Positions 24,488-34,281 of a stretch of 64,000 nucleotides of DNA are shown here, piece by piece. Positions within the stretch are counted from its first letter, which is position 1; every line of letters starts with the position of its first letter. The notes under the pieces are model-generated. The model was not told the origin of the DNA. It did no database searches and was given only the letters and a program-made list of their open reading frames with translations. Origin of the DNA: Paraphaeosphaeria minitans (Eukaryota > Ascomycota > Dothideomycetes > Pleosporales > Didymosphaeriaceae). Position numbers and translations under genes: made by a program. The stretch is taken from the NCBI GenBank assembly GCA_015832175.1, contig WJXW01000005.1:744001-808000 (forward strand), written 5' to 3'.

Positions 24488-24779
24488 GTCCGGTCGGTGT
24501 GGATGTTCAGGGGTATCAGTGACCGCCATGTGGGAAGCTCACGATAGTACTCAAGAATTCTGATAGCAGGAATACAAAGACAGATGGCGATTCGGAAGCC
24601 GTTCTTGAGATTCTTTTGCTGCTGCAAAACCCAAACAGGCTGTAACATGCCGAACACGTTACAAACACGACTTTCGTCACCGAAATACACCGAAATAATT
24701 TACATTCTAATCTATAGACTCCGAAAATGCTGAAATATGCTGGCTCCATGTCCGAGTAGGAGCTTATACTGAGTGATAC

Positions 24780-26412
24780 TTATGCAATTGTCTTCTCGCT
24801 CTTGAGGCCCTGGATATCTTCTTCACTGTAATCAAGAAGCTCCCTTAGCACCTCAGTCGTGTGCTCGCCCAGCATTGGAGGTGGCGTCCTAATTTTTGGT
24901 TGTGCTCTCGAGTACTTCACTGGGTGATTGACGAGTTTAATTGGTCCGCAGCTCGGATGGTCTATCTCCTCGATCATGTTCCGTGCAAGAACTAAGTGAT
25001 GAGTTAGTGACCTGAGTCAATATGAGACGAGGCTTGCAACATACCATGCTCGTGGTTGATAGTGCCCTGAATGTCGTTCACAGCTGCGTAAGGCATGCCG
25101 CTACCTTCAAAGATCTCGAGCCATTCCTTCGTCGTCTTAGTCTTGAGTTCGTCTTCGATGATGCGGTCAAGTGTATCTCTGTTCTTCACCCGCAACGCAT
25201 TGGTGACGAAACGCGCATCTGTCTTCCACTCCGGCTTGCCAATCTTATCGCACAAGATGCCATAGAGTTTATCGTTACAGCCACCCACCGCGATGTTTGT
25301 GTCTTTGGTCTGATACGCTCGATAGGGTACCACTGATGCTGTTTAAAAAGTCAACGGTGATCAAACAGGCGGCTTAAATATATCTCGACTTACCATGAGC
25401 TGTTCCCCATCTACCACTATCCTTCTTTCCACTGATCAGCGCACTGCTGGCAATATTCGCCAACTGCGCGACCTGACAGTCACTGAGACTCGCATCGATC
25501 CACTGCCCAAGGCCAGTCTCTTTTCTTGCGTACAACGCCGCCAACACACCGATTGCGGTATACATCCCAGTTGATATATCCGTGACTGCTACGCCAACTT
25601 TCACTGGTGGACCATCTCGCTCCCCAGTGATGTGCATAAGTCCCATCTCGGCCTCGACCATAACATCGTAACCTGCCCGATTGCTGTACGGTCCAGTCTG
25701 TCCGTATCCTGTGACGGACGCATATAACAAAGAAGGATTCAGTTTCGAGAGTGTAGCATAGTCAAGTTTATACTTGGCAAGCGAGCCTGGAAGGTAGTTC
25801 TCGACCAAGATGTCGCATTTCTGAACGAGCGAATGCAGAATGGAGATGCCAGAGGGATTGTTGAAGGAGAGGCCAAGAGATTTCTTGTTGCGGTTCACCT
25901 ATTGGAATATTAGGAACACCGCGATTTTATGTAGCTCCAGGCAAAGGTTCTTACGGAGAGATAATACGCGCTTTCTCCCGGAAACTGACGCTCAACGCCG
26001 TCAGTATATGGCGCATCGGGCGGGCCCCATGAACGTGTGTCGTCGCCTCGCGTTGGATGCTCGATCTTGATGACTTCTGCTCTAGATAGAATCAGTACTT
26101 CTCTTCACAAACAATGCCAGGAACGTACCCAAGGTCTGCAAGTATTTGTGTGCAATAAGGCTGGAAAGTGTCACTATCCTATGTCTTACAATAGATCCTA
26201 ATCAGGTGACGCCCTACTCCCGCAAGAACTCTTGTCATATCGAGTACTCTGATACCAGCTAAAGGCAACTTCTCGATAGTCTTCTTGTCAATTGTGCTTG
26301 CAGTCGCGTTTCCGCGCTTCCACATCCCAGATCTCGCCGTTGGAAACCCGTGCGCCAGGGACAAGCCCTTTTCGCTTCGGGTCAAACGCCTCGCACATGA
26401 CCTTGAAAACAT
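24780..26412 (-). CDS. Family III CoA-transferase (CaiB/BaiF), SUGCT-like
   Basis: Six exons (complement): 24780-24991, 25045-25338, 25394-25898, 25955-26081, 26129-26160 and 26218-26412, giving 454 aa. The start MFSRSCARRLTRSEKG is basic and hydroxyl-rich like a mitochondrial leader. [30 protein letters not shown] is the classic family III entry, followed by NRNKKSL, the GYGQTGPY loop, AGYDVMVEAEMGLMHITG and RNMIEEIDHP. Length and layout match mitochondrial succinate-hydroxymethylglutarate (glutarate) CoA-transferases. It would move CoA between dicarboxylic acids in the mitochondrion. In this context a dicarboxylate intermediate of ring degradation is a plausible acceptor. Exon 2 is only 32 bp, fixed by the flanking frames. 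Confidence 0.9.
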
Positions 26413-26491
26413 TTCTGATTGATTTTTTTACAATTTGCATGGCAGTCTCCGGCATTATGTATATCAAAAGAGACCAGTGAGAGATTCTTGG

Positions 26492-26512
26492 CCCCACATT
26501 CTACATGTGGGG
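26492..26512. promoter_or_regulatory. Palindromic pair of ATGTGGGG sites
   Basis: CCCCACAT at 26492-26499 and ATGTGGGG at 26505-26512 form a perfect 8-bp inverted repeat with a 5-bp spacer. It lies 80-100 bp upstream of the CoA-transferase start codon. It is the only inverted arrangement of the motif in the window. Confidence 0.6.
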
Positions 26513-26680
26513 TCGCTAACCCATCCCGAAACGAACTTGCACAGACACATTTGATGAGACAAGGTGTATCAGGATTATGAATAGTTTTGCTGGTCAAAGG
26601 ATATACAACATGTAGTCCGAACTTACAATGCCGACGTATATGCGATAAGCGCTTGAGTCGAAAGACTCTCCGAAAGCAAA

Positions 26681-28467
26681 CTAAGCAATGTTCACAGCTG
26701 GAAGCGGAGCATGTCCGTCCAAGGAGTCGTGTCTGACTCCGTTTGTTCCGTTGAGATACGGCTTCAGCTCCTTTGAGTGGACTCCCTCGGTGTCGCTCGC
26801 GTTGGCACCGTGAGCGAAACCGCCAATGTAGTAAGGCGCCAATCGCCTCTTTTCCGCAATCTTGTCATCTTTGAGACGGGCGAGTAATTCTTTGGCTTTG
26901 GAGTTGGTCGAGAATCGGTCCTATTGGTGTTAGTGATGGTTAGGAACATTGAGTGAAGCTTCTTACAGGTAGTGCATCCCAGACCTTGTAGTCGGTACCT
27001 GTGGTACTGATCGTACCGCAACCCTTGCGAGCATATTCAGTCCAGAGAAAAAGACGACTTGACTCAATCATGATGGTCAATTGATCTATAATTGATGAGT
27101 CAATTTATGCAGTAAAATTGGCGAGTCTCCATACCTGTGAGGATCTTCTCGGGAACATTCTCGTGATTCCTCATGCCGTGCTGGTAACCCTCATGAAAAC
27201 CGCCGTGAGGAGTATGGCATCCTTCGAAGCTACCGCCACCGGGCAGGAACTCATCACTCCTACCGAGACCCTGGCCGTACAAGCAGGCCAGAAATTCAGA
27301 GGCGGAGTTACGGTGGAAGTAGGGCAATCTGAATGTGTTCGTTGCCACGTCCCATCGAGGTCCGAACCATAAGAAGTCTGCCAGTGGGGTCACCGGATCG
27401 CGCGATGGAGCAGTGAGCACGCAGAATATTGATGGGTCCGTGTGATCAATCGAGGTGCTATTTTGTGATGAGAACTTCGTGAGATCGTACTTATACGGGA
27501 CCACGTTTCCATGCCAAGCGACGAGATCGAAGGGGCTGTGGTCCTGCTGGATGGCAGTGAGCTGACCATTGGTCTTGTTCACGATCTGCCAATCCACGTG
27601 GAGCTCGTCGTCGATAGCAGCGACAGGGTATAGGAAGTCACGCGGATTCGCCAATCCATGTCCACCTAGGGGACCAAGGTCTGGGAGCATCCACATGGAA
27701 CCCCACACTTCGGTGATGTATCCTCGCGCAACCTTGGTATCCGTGGCCAGATTCAGACAAAATCGTATACCTCGTTGTATCACGCAGATCTCTCCTGGTT
27801 GTAAATAGATCTTCCCCATTTCCGTTACGATATCAAGACTGCCGAGCTGGGCGCATATAAGGAAATCTCCATCCGTGTTGCAGAATGCTCGTCGTTCCAT
27901 GCTAGAGTTGATCATGTAGACATAGAGAGCCATGCCTTCCCTAATGTTGGGGTCGCCGCTACCCGCCAACGTGTGGAGACCATCTATGAAATCGATCTTG
28001 TCATCGTCTTTGGGGAGGGGGAACGGATGCCATTCGGCTTGCTCTGGTAGGGTCTCGACCTTTGGGTTGGCCGAAAGGAAGCAATTCTGGATGTTTGATT
28101 TCGTCTCAATAGGCACGTAGCCCTCTGTATACAATTAGTTACAGGGGCGACTTTGGCTTCGACCAGACTTACTATGAGCGGCCGCTGGCCTGCAGCGGTA
28201 CATATACGTGCTAAAGTTGGAATGTCGCGGTGCGGCAAATGCAGAATAGGTGATACCTTCCGTATATAAACCGAAGCGAACTTCTTGTGGGTTGTTTTGT
28301 GCTACAGGTAGAGTTCCTGGAATGAGCTCCGACTGATGACGATTGCCCCATCCTGCTTGGTACTCGTACGGGTCATTCTCGCGTGTGGGTTTTAGTCTTT
28401 GGAGATCGGTAAAATGAAAGGCCTTCTGAGGGTCAGTGACAAGTTGGCGTTCTTTGAATTCAGGCAT
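26681..28467 (-). CDS. Homogentisate 1,2-dioxygenase paralogue with C-terminal extension
   Basis: Four exons (complement): 26681-26920, 26967-27085, 27135-28124 and 28173-28467, giving 547 aa. The protein is a clear homogentisate dioxygenase: YQAGWGNRHQSELIPGTLP, SGLHT-type and NTDGDFLI segments, GLANPRDFLYP, and VAWHGNVVPYKYDL with the likely acid-base His at 303. The Fe(II) ligands are conserved: His369 and Glu375 in YFHRNSASEF and His405 in HTPHGG. Family members are usually 440-480 aa; this one carries about 80 extra C-terminal residues from exon 4. The companion genes of tyrosine degradation (maleylacetoacetate isomerase, fumarylacetoacetase) are absent here, and lower 3-oxoadipate genes are present. 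I therefore think it opens a related 1,4-dihydroxylated ring. Confidence 0.9.
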
Positions 28468-28586
28468 GTTGTAGAGACAATGTTTGCGAATGTACTCTTC
28501 TGATCACAGTAAGTCGACTTATATTGAACCGTTTTCTGGAGGCGTAGCACTAGATCTGCCGTTGCTGACCGGCGTGGGATCCGCGT

Positions 28587-28598
28587 GATGTGGGGCGA
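28587..28598 (+). promoter_or_regulatory. GATGTGGGGCGA site, dioxygenase promoter
   Basis: Located 120-131 bp upstream of the dioxygenase start codon. The same 12 bases recur exactly in the thiolase/reductase divergent promoter (32139-32150). The rest of 28468-28873 shows no gene. Confidence 0.6.
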
Positions 28599-28873
28599 CT
28601 GGCTCTCCCAGTAACGGCGGGGTTGATACGCATTGACTTGTTCACCGAGGCGGACGATTTCCGAGGGCCAAGTTTTCGAAGCACGACTAGCTTGCAACCG
28701 GGACATTAGAGGGTGATCGATGAATAAATGCGAATGCAAATTTGTCTACCCTGGAAATGCTGATGTGAACGCCTCGCATTCTGGAAACTACGTAGCAGGC
28801 GGCATATTTCCTAATGCCTTAATCTCGAACACATTCACCCCAAATATACTACCATATACACCGGGAAATCTGA

Positions 28874-30298
28874 CTACAGGGACCTGGCGAGAACTTCGTC
28901 GATCATAAGGCCACACGACCCGAGGTAGTTTTTGGCGTCGCACAATGAGCTCAAGTCCTCGTGAGATATCTTTCCAGTGATTTCGTCTCGTGTTTGAAGC
29001 GCTTCCAGGAGGCTGGTGTCGTTCTCAATACTTTCTCGGCAAGCTTCATACACAATATCGTGGGCCTTCTGGCGACCCACATGCGGAGCAAGCCCCATCA
29101 TGACCGCCTCCGCCACAATGAGCCCTCGAGTGGAGTAAAGGTTGTCGAGCATCGCTTTTGTATTCACGACCAAACCAGACAACGCAAAATCCGCCTGGTG
29201 AAGGGCACCCGCAGCAAGAACAAAGGATTCAGGTACAGCCACCCACTCGAGATGCCAGGGCCCAGAAGCGCGCTCGAAGTCTGAAACCATCCCGTCAAGA
29301 ACCAGGCCAGCATTTGAACGTAGTACCTTAGAAGCCGCTAATATAACTTCGCTGGATATGGGATTCCGCTTCTGTGGCATAGTCGAAGACGCTCCGCGGT
29401 GAGGAACGAATGGCTCAGATACCTCCGATAGCTCATTCGACGACATGATGATTATGTCAAGCGCGAGTTTGCCTAGGCTCCCTCCAACAAGGGCGAGATA
29501 GTTTGTGATTTCAGCGACACCGTCGCGAGCAACGTGCCAGGTTATGGGAGGGTCTGTAAGACCGAGATCCCGAGCCATTTCCTTTCGAACCCGAATGCCG
29601 TCGTCGCCGGAGCCCAGCGACGCTAACGAGCCTGCTGCGCCGCCGAACTGAACCATAAGTGTGCGGGATTTGAGCTGTTCTAAGCGCTCAAAGTGCCTCT
29701 GGAATCCAGAGAGCCAGATTGCGGTCTTGTGTCCAAAGGTGATAGGCAGTGCATGTTGCAAGTGGGTGCGACCCGCCATGGGGGTGTCTCGGTGCTTCTT
29801 TGACAGAATTTCCAGGTTCTTAATGACAGATCTCAGAGTCTTTTCGATGATTTCAAGGCCTTGCTTCATCTGGAGAATACTGGCCAGATCCATGATATCT
29901 TGGGTTGTCGCACCCCAATGAACGTAGCGGCCAGCCTCTTCCCCGCACAGTGCCGAAAGTTGCCGTACCAGTGGGAGGATGGGATATCCAACTATTTCGG
30001 TCTCTCGTCGCAGTCTGTCAAAATCGAGCTCTGCGCCTTGAGACTTGGAAGTCACAACTTCGCCAATGTGAGATGGAATGACGTTGCATCGCGATTGCGC
30101 TCGCGCCAGCGCCGTCTCAGCGTCAACACAGCGGTTCAAATAGGCCTTGTCATCGAAGACTTGACGGATCTCTTCGGTGCCGAACAGTGTCCTGAAGATA
30201 GCAGAGTCAATGGCACTGACACTTCCGAGCGCTCGGCGCTGCTGAAGCGCAGCGATTTTGGGGAGGACCCTCAAGGGTGCGCGACGGATGAGAAACAT
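28874..30298 (-). CDS. 3-carboxy-cis,cis-muconate cycloisomerase-like lyase (fumarase superfamily)
   Basis: An intronless 474-aa gene. The first ~28 residues (MFLIRRAPLRVLPKIAALQQ) look like a mitochondrial leader. The superfamily motifs follow in order: HWGATTQDIMD near 127-137, GRTHLQHALPITFGHK near 176-191, and the signature SSTMPQKRNPI at 304-314. The sequence is closer to the bacterial PcaB/adenylosuccinate-lyase branch than to fumarases. It would lactonise a carboxylated muconate or perform a related anti-elimination. Classical fungal CMLE is an unrelated beta-propeller, so a PcaB-type enzyme in this cluster is unusual. An adenylosuccinate lyase role is unlikely given the leader and neighbours. 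Confidence 0.85.
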   Translation of the reverse strand: MFLIRRAPLRVLPKIAALQQRRALGSVSAIDSAIFRTLFGTEEIRQVFDDKAYLNRCVDAETALARAQSRCNVIPSHIGEVVTSKSQGAELDFDRLRRETEIVGYPILPLVRQLSALCGEEAGRYVHWGATTQDIMDLASILQMKQGLEIIEKTLRSVIKNLEILSKKHRDTPMAGRTHLQHALPITFGHKTAIWLSGFQRHFERLEQLKSRTLMVQFGGAAGSLASLGSGDDGIRVRKEMARDLGLTDPPITWHVARDGVAEITNYLALVGGSLGKLALDIIIMSSNELSEVSEPFVPHRGASSTMPQKRNPISSEVILAASKVLRSNAGLVLDGMVSDFERASGPWHLEWVAVPESFVLAAGALHQADFALSGLVVNTKAMLDNLYSTRGLIVAEAVMMGLAPHVGRQKAHDIVYEACRESIENDTSLLEALQTRDEITGKISHEDLSSLCDAKNYLGSCGLMIDEVLARSL

Positions 30299-30426
30299 GA
30301 TGCTACGAGCAGCTACCCAAAGAATAAGGTGTTAAGGGAACAACAAACAAAAGCGAGAACGCTAGCACAAGATGCAAAGTTCAAAATGTGACAAGCCACG
30401 GGCCCATGGTCGCCGGTAGATGCGGT

Positions 30427-30512
30427 GTGGGGAGAGTGCTCTGGAAAGCCCTAGGTATAACCATTCAGGTTAGTGCTCACGTGCAGCTAGGAACCTACGT
30501 ACCTACGTGGGG
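30427..30512 (+). promoter_or_regulatory. Two GTGGGG sites upstream of the lyase gene
   Basis: GTGTGGGGAG (core at 30427-30432) and ACGTGGGGTC (core at 30507-30512), about 130 and 210 bp upstream of the start. These have the core but not the ATG prefix. Otherwise 30299-30682 is empty spacer. Confidence 0.4.
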
Positions 30513-30682
30513 TCGCGTCATTTTCGTGATGTGGAGAAACCCACAGCCGTTCTGGACGCTCAACACATTGCAAAGTCTTGTAAATTGCTAAAATCGCGAA
30601 CAAAAATGCAGCGAGTACACTGCGGTACCTGATAGTAACAAGTCGGTTGCAGCCCGCCAGCTTCGCATACGGTACCTAGGTA

Positions 30683-32004
30683 CTATGACTCCCGCACGAA
30701 GAGCGACGCGACGCCGTGGCCAGTACTTGCGCACATGGACACAATGCCCAGCTCCTTGTCCTGCCTACGCAACTCTCCGAACAGAGTTGCAGTCTGACGT
30801 GCGCCTGTTGCTCCGGTCGGGTGTCCCAGAGCAATCGCGCCGCCATTTGGATTCACCTTTTCCTCGTCTAAGCCGAGCGCGCGGATGCATGCCAATGTCT
30901 GGCTGGCGAAGGCCTCATTCAATTCGATGATTTCGATGTCTTTCAGGTCAGTCCCCGTGTACTTGAGCAGTGCTGGTATCGCATATATGGGACCGATGCC
31001 CATCTCATCAGGTGCACATCCACTGACTTGTGTCCCAACAAAACGTCCTAACGGCGTCAACCCGCGCTCTTCCGCCCAGGATCGACGAGCAAGAATCATC
31101 GACGAGGCACCGTCGGAAATTTGAGATCTGCGACGTCACCTATGCGGCTTTGTACCAGTACCAAAGCGTACTTACGAGTTTCCGGCAGTGCCTTTGCCAT
31201 TCTCGCCAAACACAGGCTTCAACGTTGATACCTTCTCGAAGGTCAAGCCATGCCTTATACCATCATCTTTAGTAACCTCGAATTCTGCCAGCTGGCCCGT
31301 TGTCTCGTCCATGCGTTGCACCGTAATAGGTACGGTCTCCCACCCAAATCGGCCTTCCTTCTGTGCCTGGCTTGCTCTGCTATGACTTCGTACAGCATAT
31401 TCGTCTTGTGACTTTCGGTCAACGTTGTATCTTTCTGCAACATTCTCAGCGGTGATACCCATGGGCATCAGGCAGTCCCGCGCGTCTTTGACAGTTGATC
31501 CCAGCAAAGTTGGCGAGACATCGATTGGAACGCCGCGCGAGCTGTAATTCCTTGACATGCTTTCGACACCCCCAGCGAGTCCGACGTCGATTTGGCCCAC
31601 CATGATCGCATGTGATATGTGGGTGATGGCTTGTAAACTACTCGAACACTGGCGGTTGACGGTGTGAAATGTAGTCGAGCTTGGGAACCCAGCATGATTG
31701 AGCGCCATCCGACCAGTCTTTGCGAAGCCCAGCTCAGCGAGTACGTTACCAATCATGGCATCGTTCACGTCTTTAGGCTCAATCCTCGCTCTCTGTACAG
31801 CAGCTTTCATGACCTACGATTTTTAGTGTGCTGGCTCATAATTGTTTCCATGCACCTTACAGGCATCAAGATGTCCTCCGGGTGCGCATCTTTGTAACCA
31901 CCTTTGAAGCTGCGATTGATTGGGGACCGTACGGCAGATAGCAGAACGACATCGTTGGGGCTCATTTGCAGCACGTTGCGCGTTATTCTGTTGAAAGCCG
32001 CCAT
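30683..32004 (-). CDS. Thiolase, probable 3-oxoadipyl-CoA / 3-ketoacyl-CoA thiolase
   Basis: Three exons (complement): 30683-31127, 31176-31813 and 31861-32004, giving 408 aa. The thioester Cys is at 104 in NRQCSSSLQAI. The NEAFASQ motif, the His loop GGAIALGHPTGATGAR and the C-terminal Cys in SMCASTGHGVASLF are present; the last motif departs from the usual CxGxGMG by having Ser-Thr. There is no peroxisomal SKL-type end (it ends RES). The N-terminus MAAFNRITRNVLQMS could be a weak mitochondrial leader. In the cluster it would split 3-oxoadipyl-CoA into acetyl-CoA and succinyl-CoA. It is transcribed divergently from the reductase gene across a 263-bp promoter. Confidence 0.88.
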
Positions 32005-32124
32005 GATCGCGTTCCGATTTGCACTGCTGATTCTCAGACATTTCGAATGCCAACAACGTAGAAGCCGTAGGTGCGCCGAGTCATGGTGGAATTGCCGCTC
32101 CGCAGCCGCAACACAGCAGACGTG

Positions 32125-32150
32125 GCGGGGCAGCAAAGGATGTGGGGCGA
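32125..32150 (+). promoter_or_regulatory. Divergent promoter with GCGGGG and GATGTGGGGCGA
   Basis: GCGGGG at 32125-32130 and GATGTGGGGCGA at 32139-32150 sit almost exactly midway between the thiolase start (32004) and the reductase start (32268). Both also satisfy the CreA consensus SYGGRG, so carbon repression could act through the same sites. Confidence 0.55.
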
Positions 32151-32267
32151 GACCGGAGCTACACCTCGATGACGAATCACAACAACGAGGCTCTTGGTGA
32201 AGCAAAGGCGGAAAAGGGCCGCTTCTGCTGTACGATCCCTTGAAACAACATCAAGGAAATTTACAAG

Positions 32268-33662
32268 ATGACTTTGCCAAGCCAGTATCAAAACGGAAGC
32301 ATCGACTCCTCGCTGAAGGGAGCGTATCGAGCTTCGCCCGTCAAGCTCCTCATCTACGGTGCAGGTACGGTGAACTACTTTCGAATTGAACATAGACTAA
32401 ATAGGTTCATCTAGGAACCAGTAAACAGCTTGCAGATGTGGTGTCAGAGCTCGGCGGCTCCAAAGCCTTCATCATTACTGGTCGCTCCCTTTACGAAAAG
32501 ACACCAGTCATCAAGGAAATTGAGCAAAGTCTTGCATCAGTTCACGGCGGAACCTTCAGCAGGATCGGTCAACATGCGTGGGTATGACTGAGTGTCTTGA
32601 GTTCAACTCACTAATTGCGTTAGCCCCATTGGCGATATCCGCGAAGCGACCACTCTGATGGCCAAGTCTGGGTGTGATGTGTTGATCTCAATAGGAGGTG
32701 GATCTCCGATTGATTCTGCGAAGGCAATTGCGTATAATATCCATCAGGAGACAGGCAAATGGATACCGAGCATTGCAGTACCTACCACTTTGAGCGTTGC
32801 AGAAACCACTCAGAACGCTGGCTTCACAACCGAAGAAAAGCACAAAATTGCTGTCAGCGATCCTGAGCTCGTTCCCAAAGCGGTGGTGTATGATGGCGAG
32901 ATCGCTCTGCACACGCCATTGAACTTGTGGACAAGCACTGGAGTAAGACTTGTCGAACTTGTAAACTCGACTCGTCAACTGACCAAAATTAAGATTCGGT
33001 CATTAGATCATGCTGTCGAGCTCATGTACCACCCACTCGCATCCGAGATCCCCACCAAACGCATGTGCCTCGAGGCCATCAAAGATCTGTTTACCTATCT
33101 ACCCCAATCGAAAGCGAATCCAAAGGATGCCGACGTCCGTACGAAGCTTTTCCTCGCATGTTATGCTTCGTTGTTTCCGTTCCTCTACACCGGCGGCGTA
33201 GGCCTCAGCCACAGTATCGGTCATGCAATCGGCGCAACCTATTCAATACCACACGGGATCACCAGCTGTCTCAGTCTAGCACCCACAGTACATTTCAAGG
33301 CCAGCAATCCGGAAGAAGCGAAACAAATTGCGAGAATCGTTCCGTATATCGGCAAACAGAGCACCGGAAGTGACGAGAAAGATTCCCACACAGTGGCAGA
33401 TGCTGTTGCCGAGTTGATTGAAGCATTAGGGCATAAGACCACACTGACTGCTGTAAGGAAAATCAACCTTTCCGGCTCGATACGGCTAACCATGTGCAGT
33501 ACAACGTTCCAACCGGCGACGCGGAGGAAGAGGCCATTGCTTTGCGTGCACTGCACAGCAGAGAGCACAAGGACTTTGCGAGCTGTAAGTGGACACGATA
33601 TACTTATAAGCATGAGGCTGAATCTGTATCCAGTGATGAAGATCGTGCATGATCTATATTAA
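32268..33662 (+). CDS. Iron-containing alcohol dehydrogenase, maleylacetate reductase-like
   Basis: Six exons: 32268-32364, 32415-32577, 32624-32942, 32994-33452, 33500-33584 and 33634-33662, giving 383 aa. The nucleotide-binding motif GGGSPIDSAKAIA begins at residue 111. Metal-site histidines appear in SLDHAVELMYHP and in GLSHSIGHAIGATYSIPHG, the pattern shared by maleylacetate reductases and fungal Fe-ADHs. No leader is evident, so it is probably cytosolic. It would reduce maleylacetate to 3-oxoadipate, feeding the SCOT-type transferase next door. Intron 3 (51 bp, 32943-32993) is a multiple of three and free of stop codons, so its retention would insert 17 residues rather than truncate the protein. 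Confidence 0.88.
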
Positions 33663-34281
33663 AATTGCAATGGTGTTGCGTGCGGCATTGATGATGCTTT
33701 ACCCGCTTGAGATAGACGAAGTCACGTGAACTGGGAATTTCCAGGGGTCCATACGTTCACGGGTAGGACGGCCACCTGCCATCATAGCAGTCTCTACATT
33801 TCCGGAGTGTGGTGCTTTGACAATCCTGGGAAACGTATCCGTAGCGAAGCCTTCCGGGCCTCCAAAGGCCTGGAAGCAGAATAAAAATACTTTTCCGCGG
33901 GCGAACCCGCGGATAAGTTCTTTTCCGCCACAAGTGTGGAGTTCTTGGCGACCCCGAACCTCCACCGGCACCGGCACGGCATGTGCTTCGGTACGCCTGA
34001 TCGCGTCTAGTTCCGACATGCAAGCTCTCAAAAGTCTTGTGGGGAACTCAATCAGTGTGCAGTTGCAGCCTTTACATCCCACATTCCCACATTTCCTTTG
34101 CGCATTGAACACTGCGGAGCCGCGTGGAGCTGGAGTCAAGATCTCTGTAGCTTACGAACAACTTTCTGGCTGTATATCGCTTTCCATAGAACATCTACAT
34201 CCCCTAGAGGTGTATTGGAGGGCTTTGAGCGATAGCGGCAGAGCATCACGTCGAGACATTTTCCACACGACACATTCCACG
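33663..34281. other. Spacer between reductase and SCOT genes
   Basis: No gene is supported. It contains a GTGGGG at 34039-34044 (about 240 bp upstream of the SCOT start) and the palindrome described at 33894-33913. Confidence 0.5.
33894..33913. promoter_or_regulatory. Perfect inverted repeat TCCGCGGG-CGAA-CCCGCGGA
   Basis: Two 8-bp arms with a 4-bp centre, 369-388 bp upstream of the SCOT start codon and 232-251 bp after the reductase stop. It contains paired CCGCGG boxes of the kind bound by Zn2Cys6 dimers; as RNA it could form a tight hairpin ending the reductase transcript. Neither role is proven. Confidence 0.4.
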
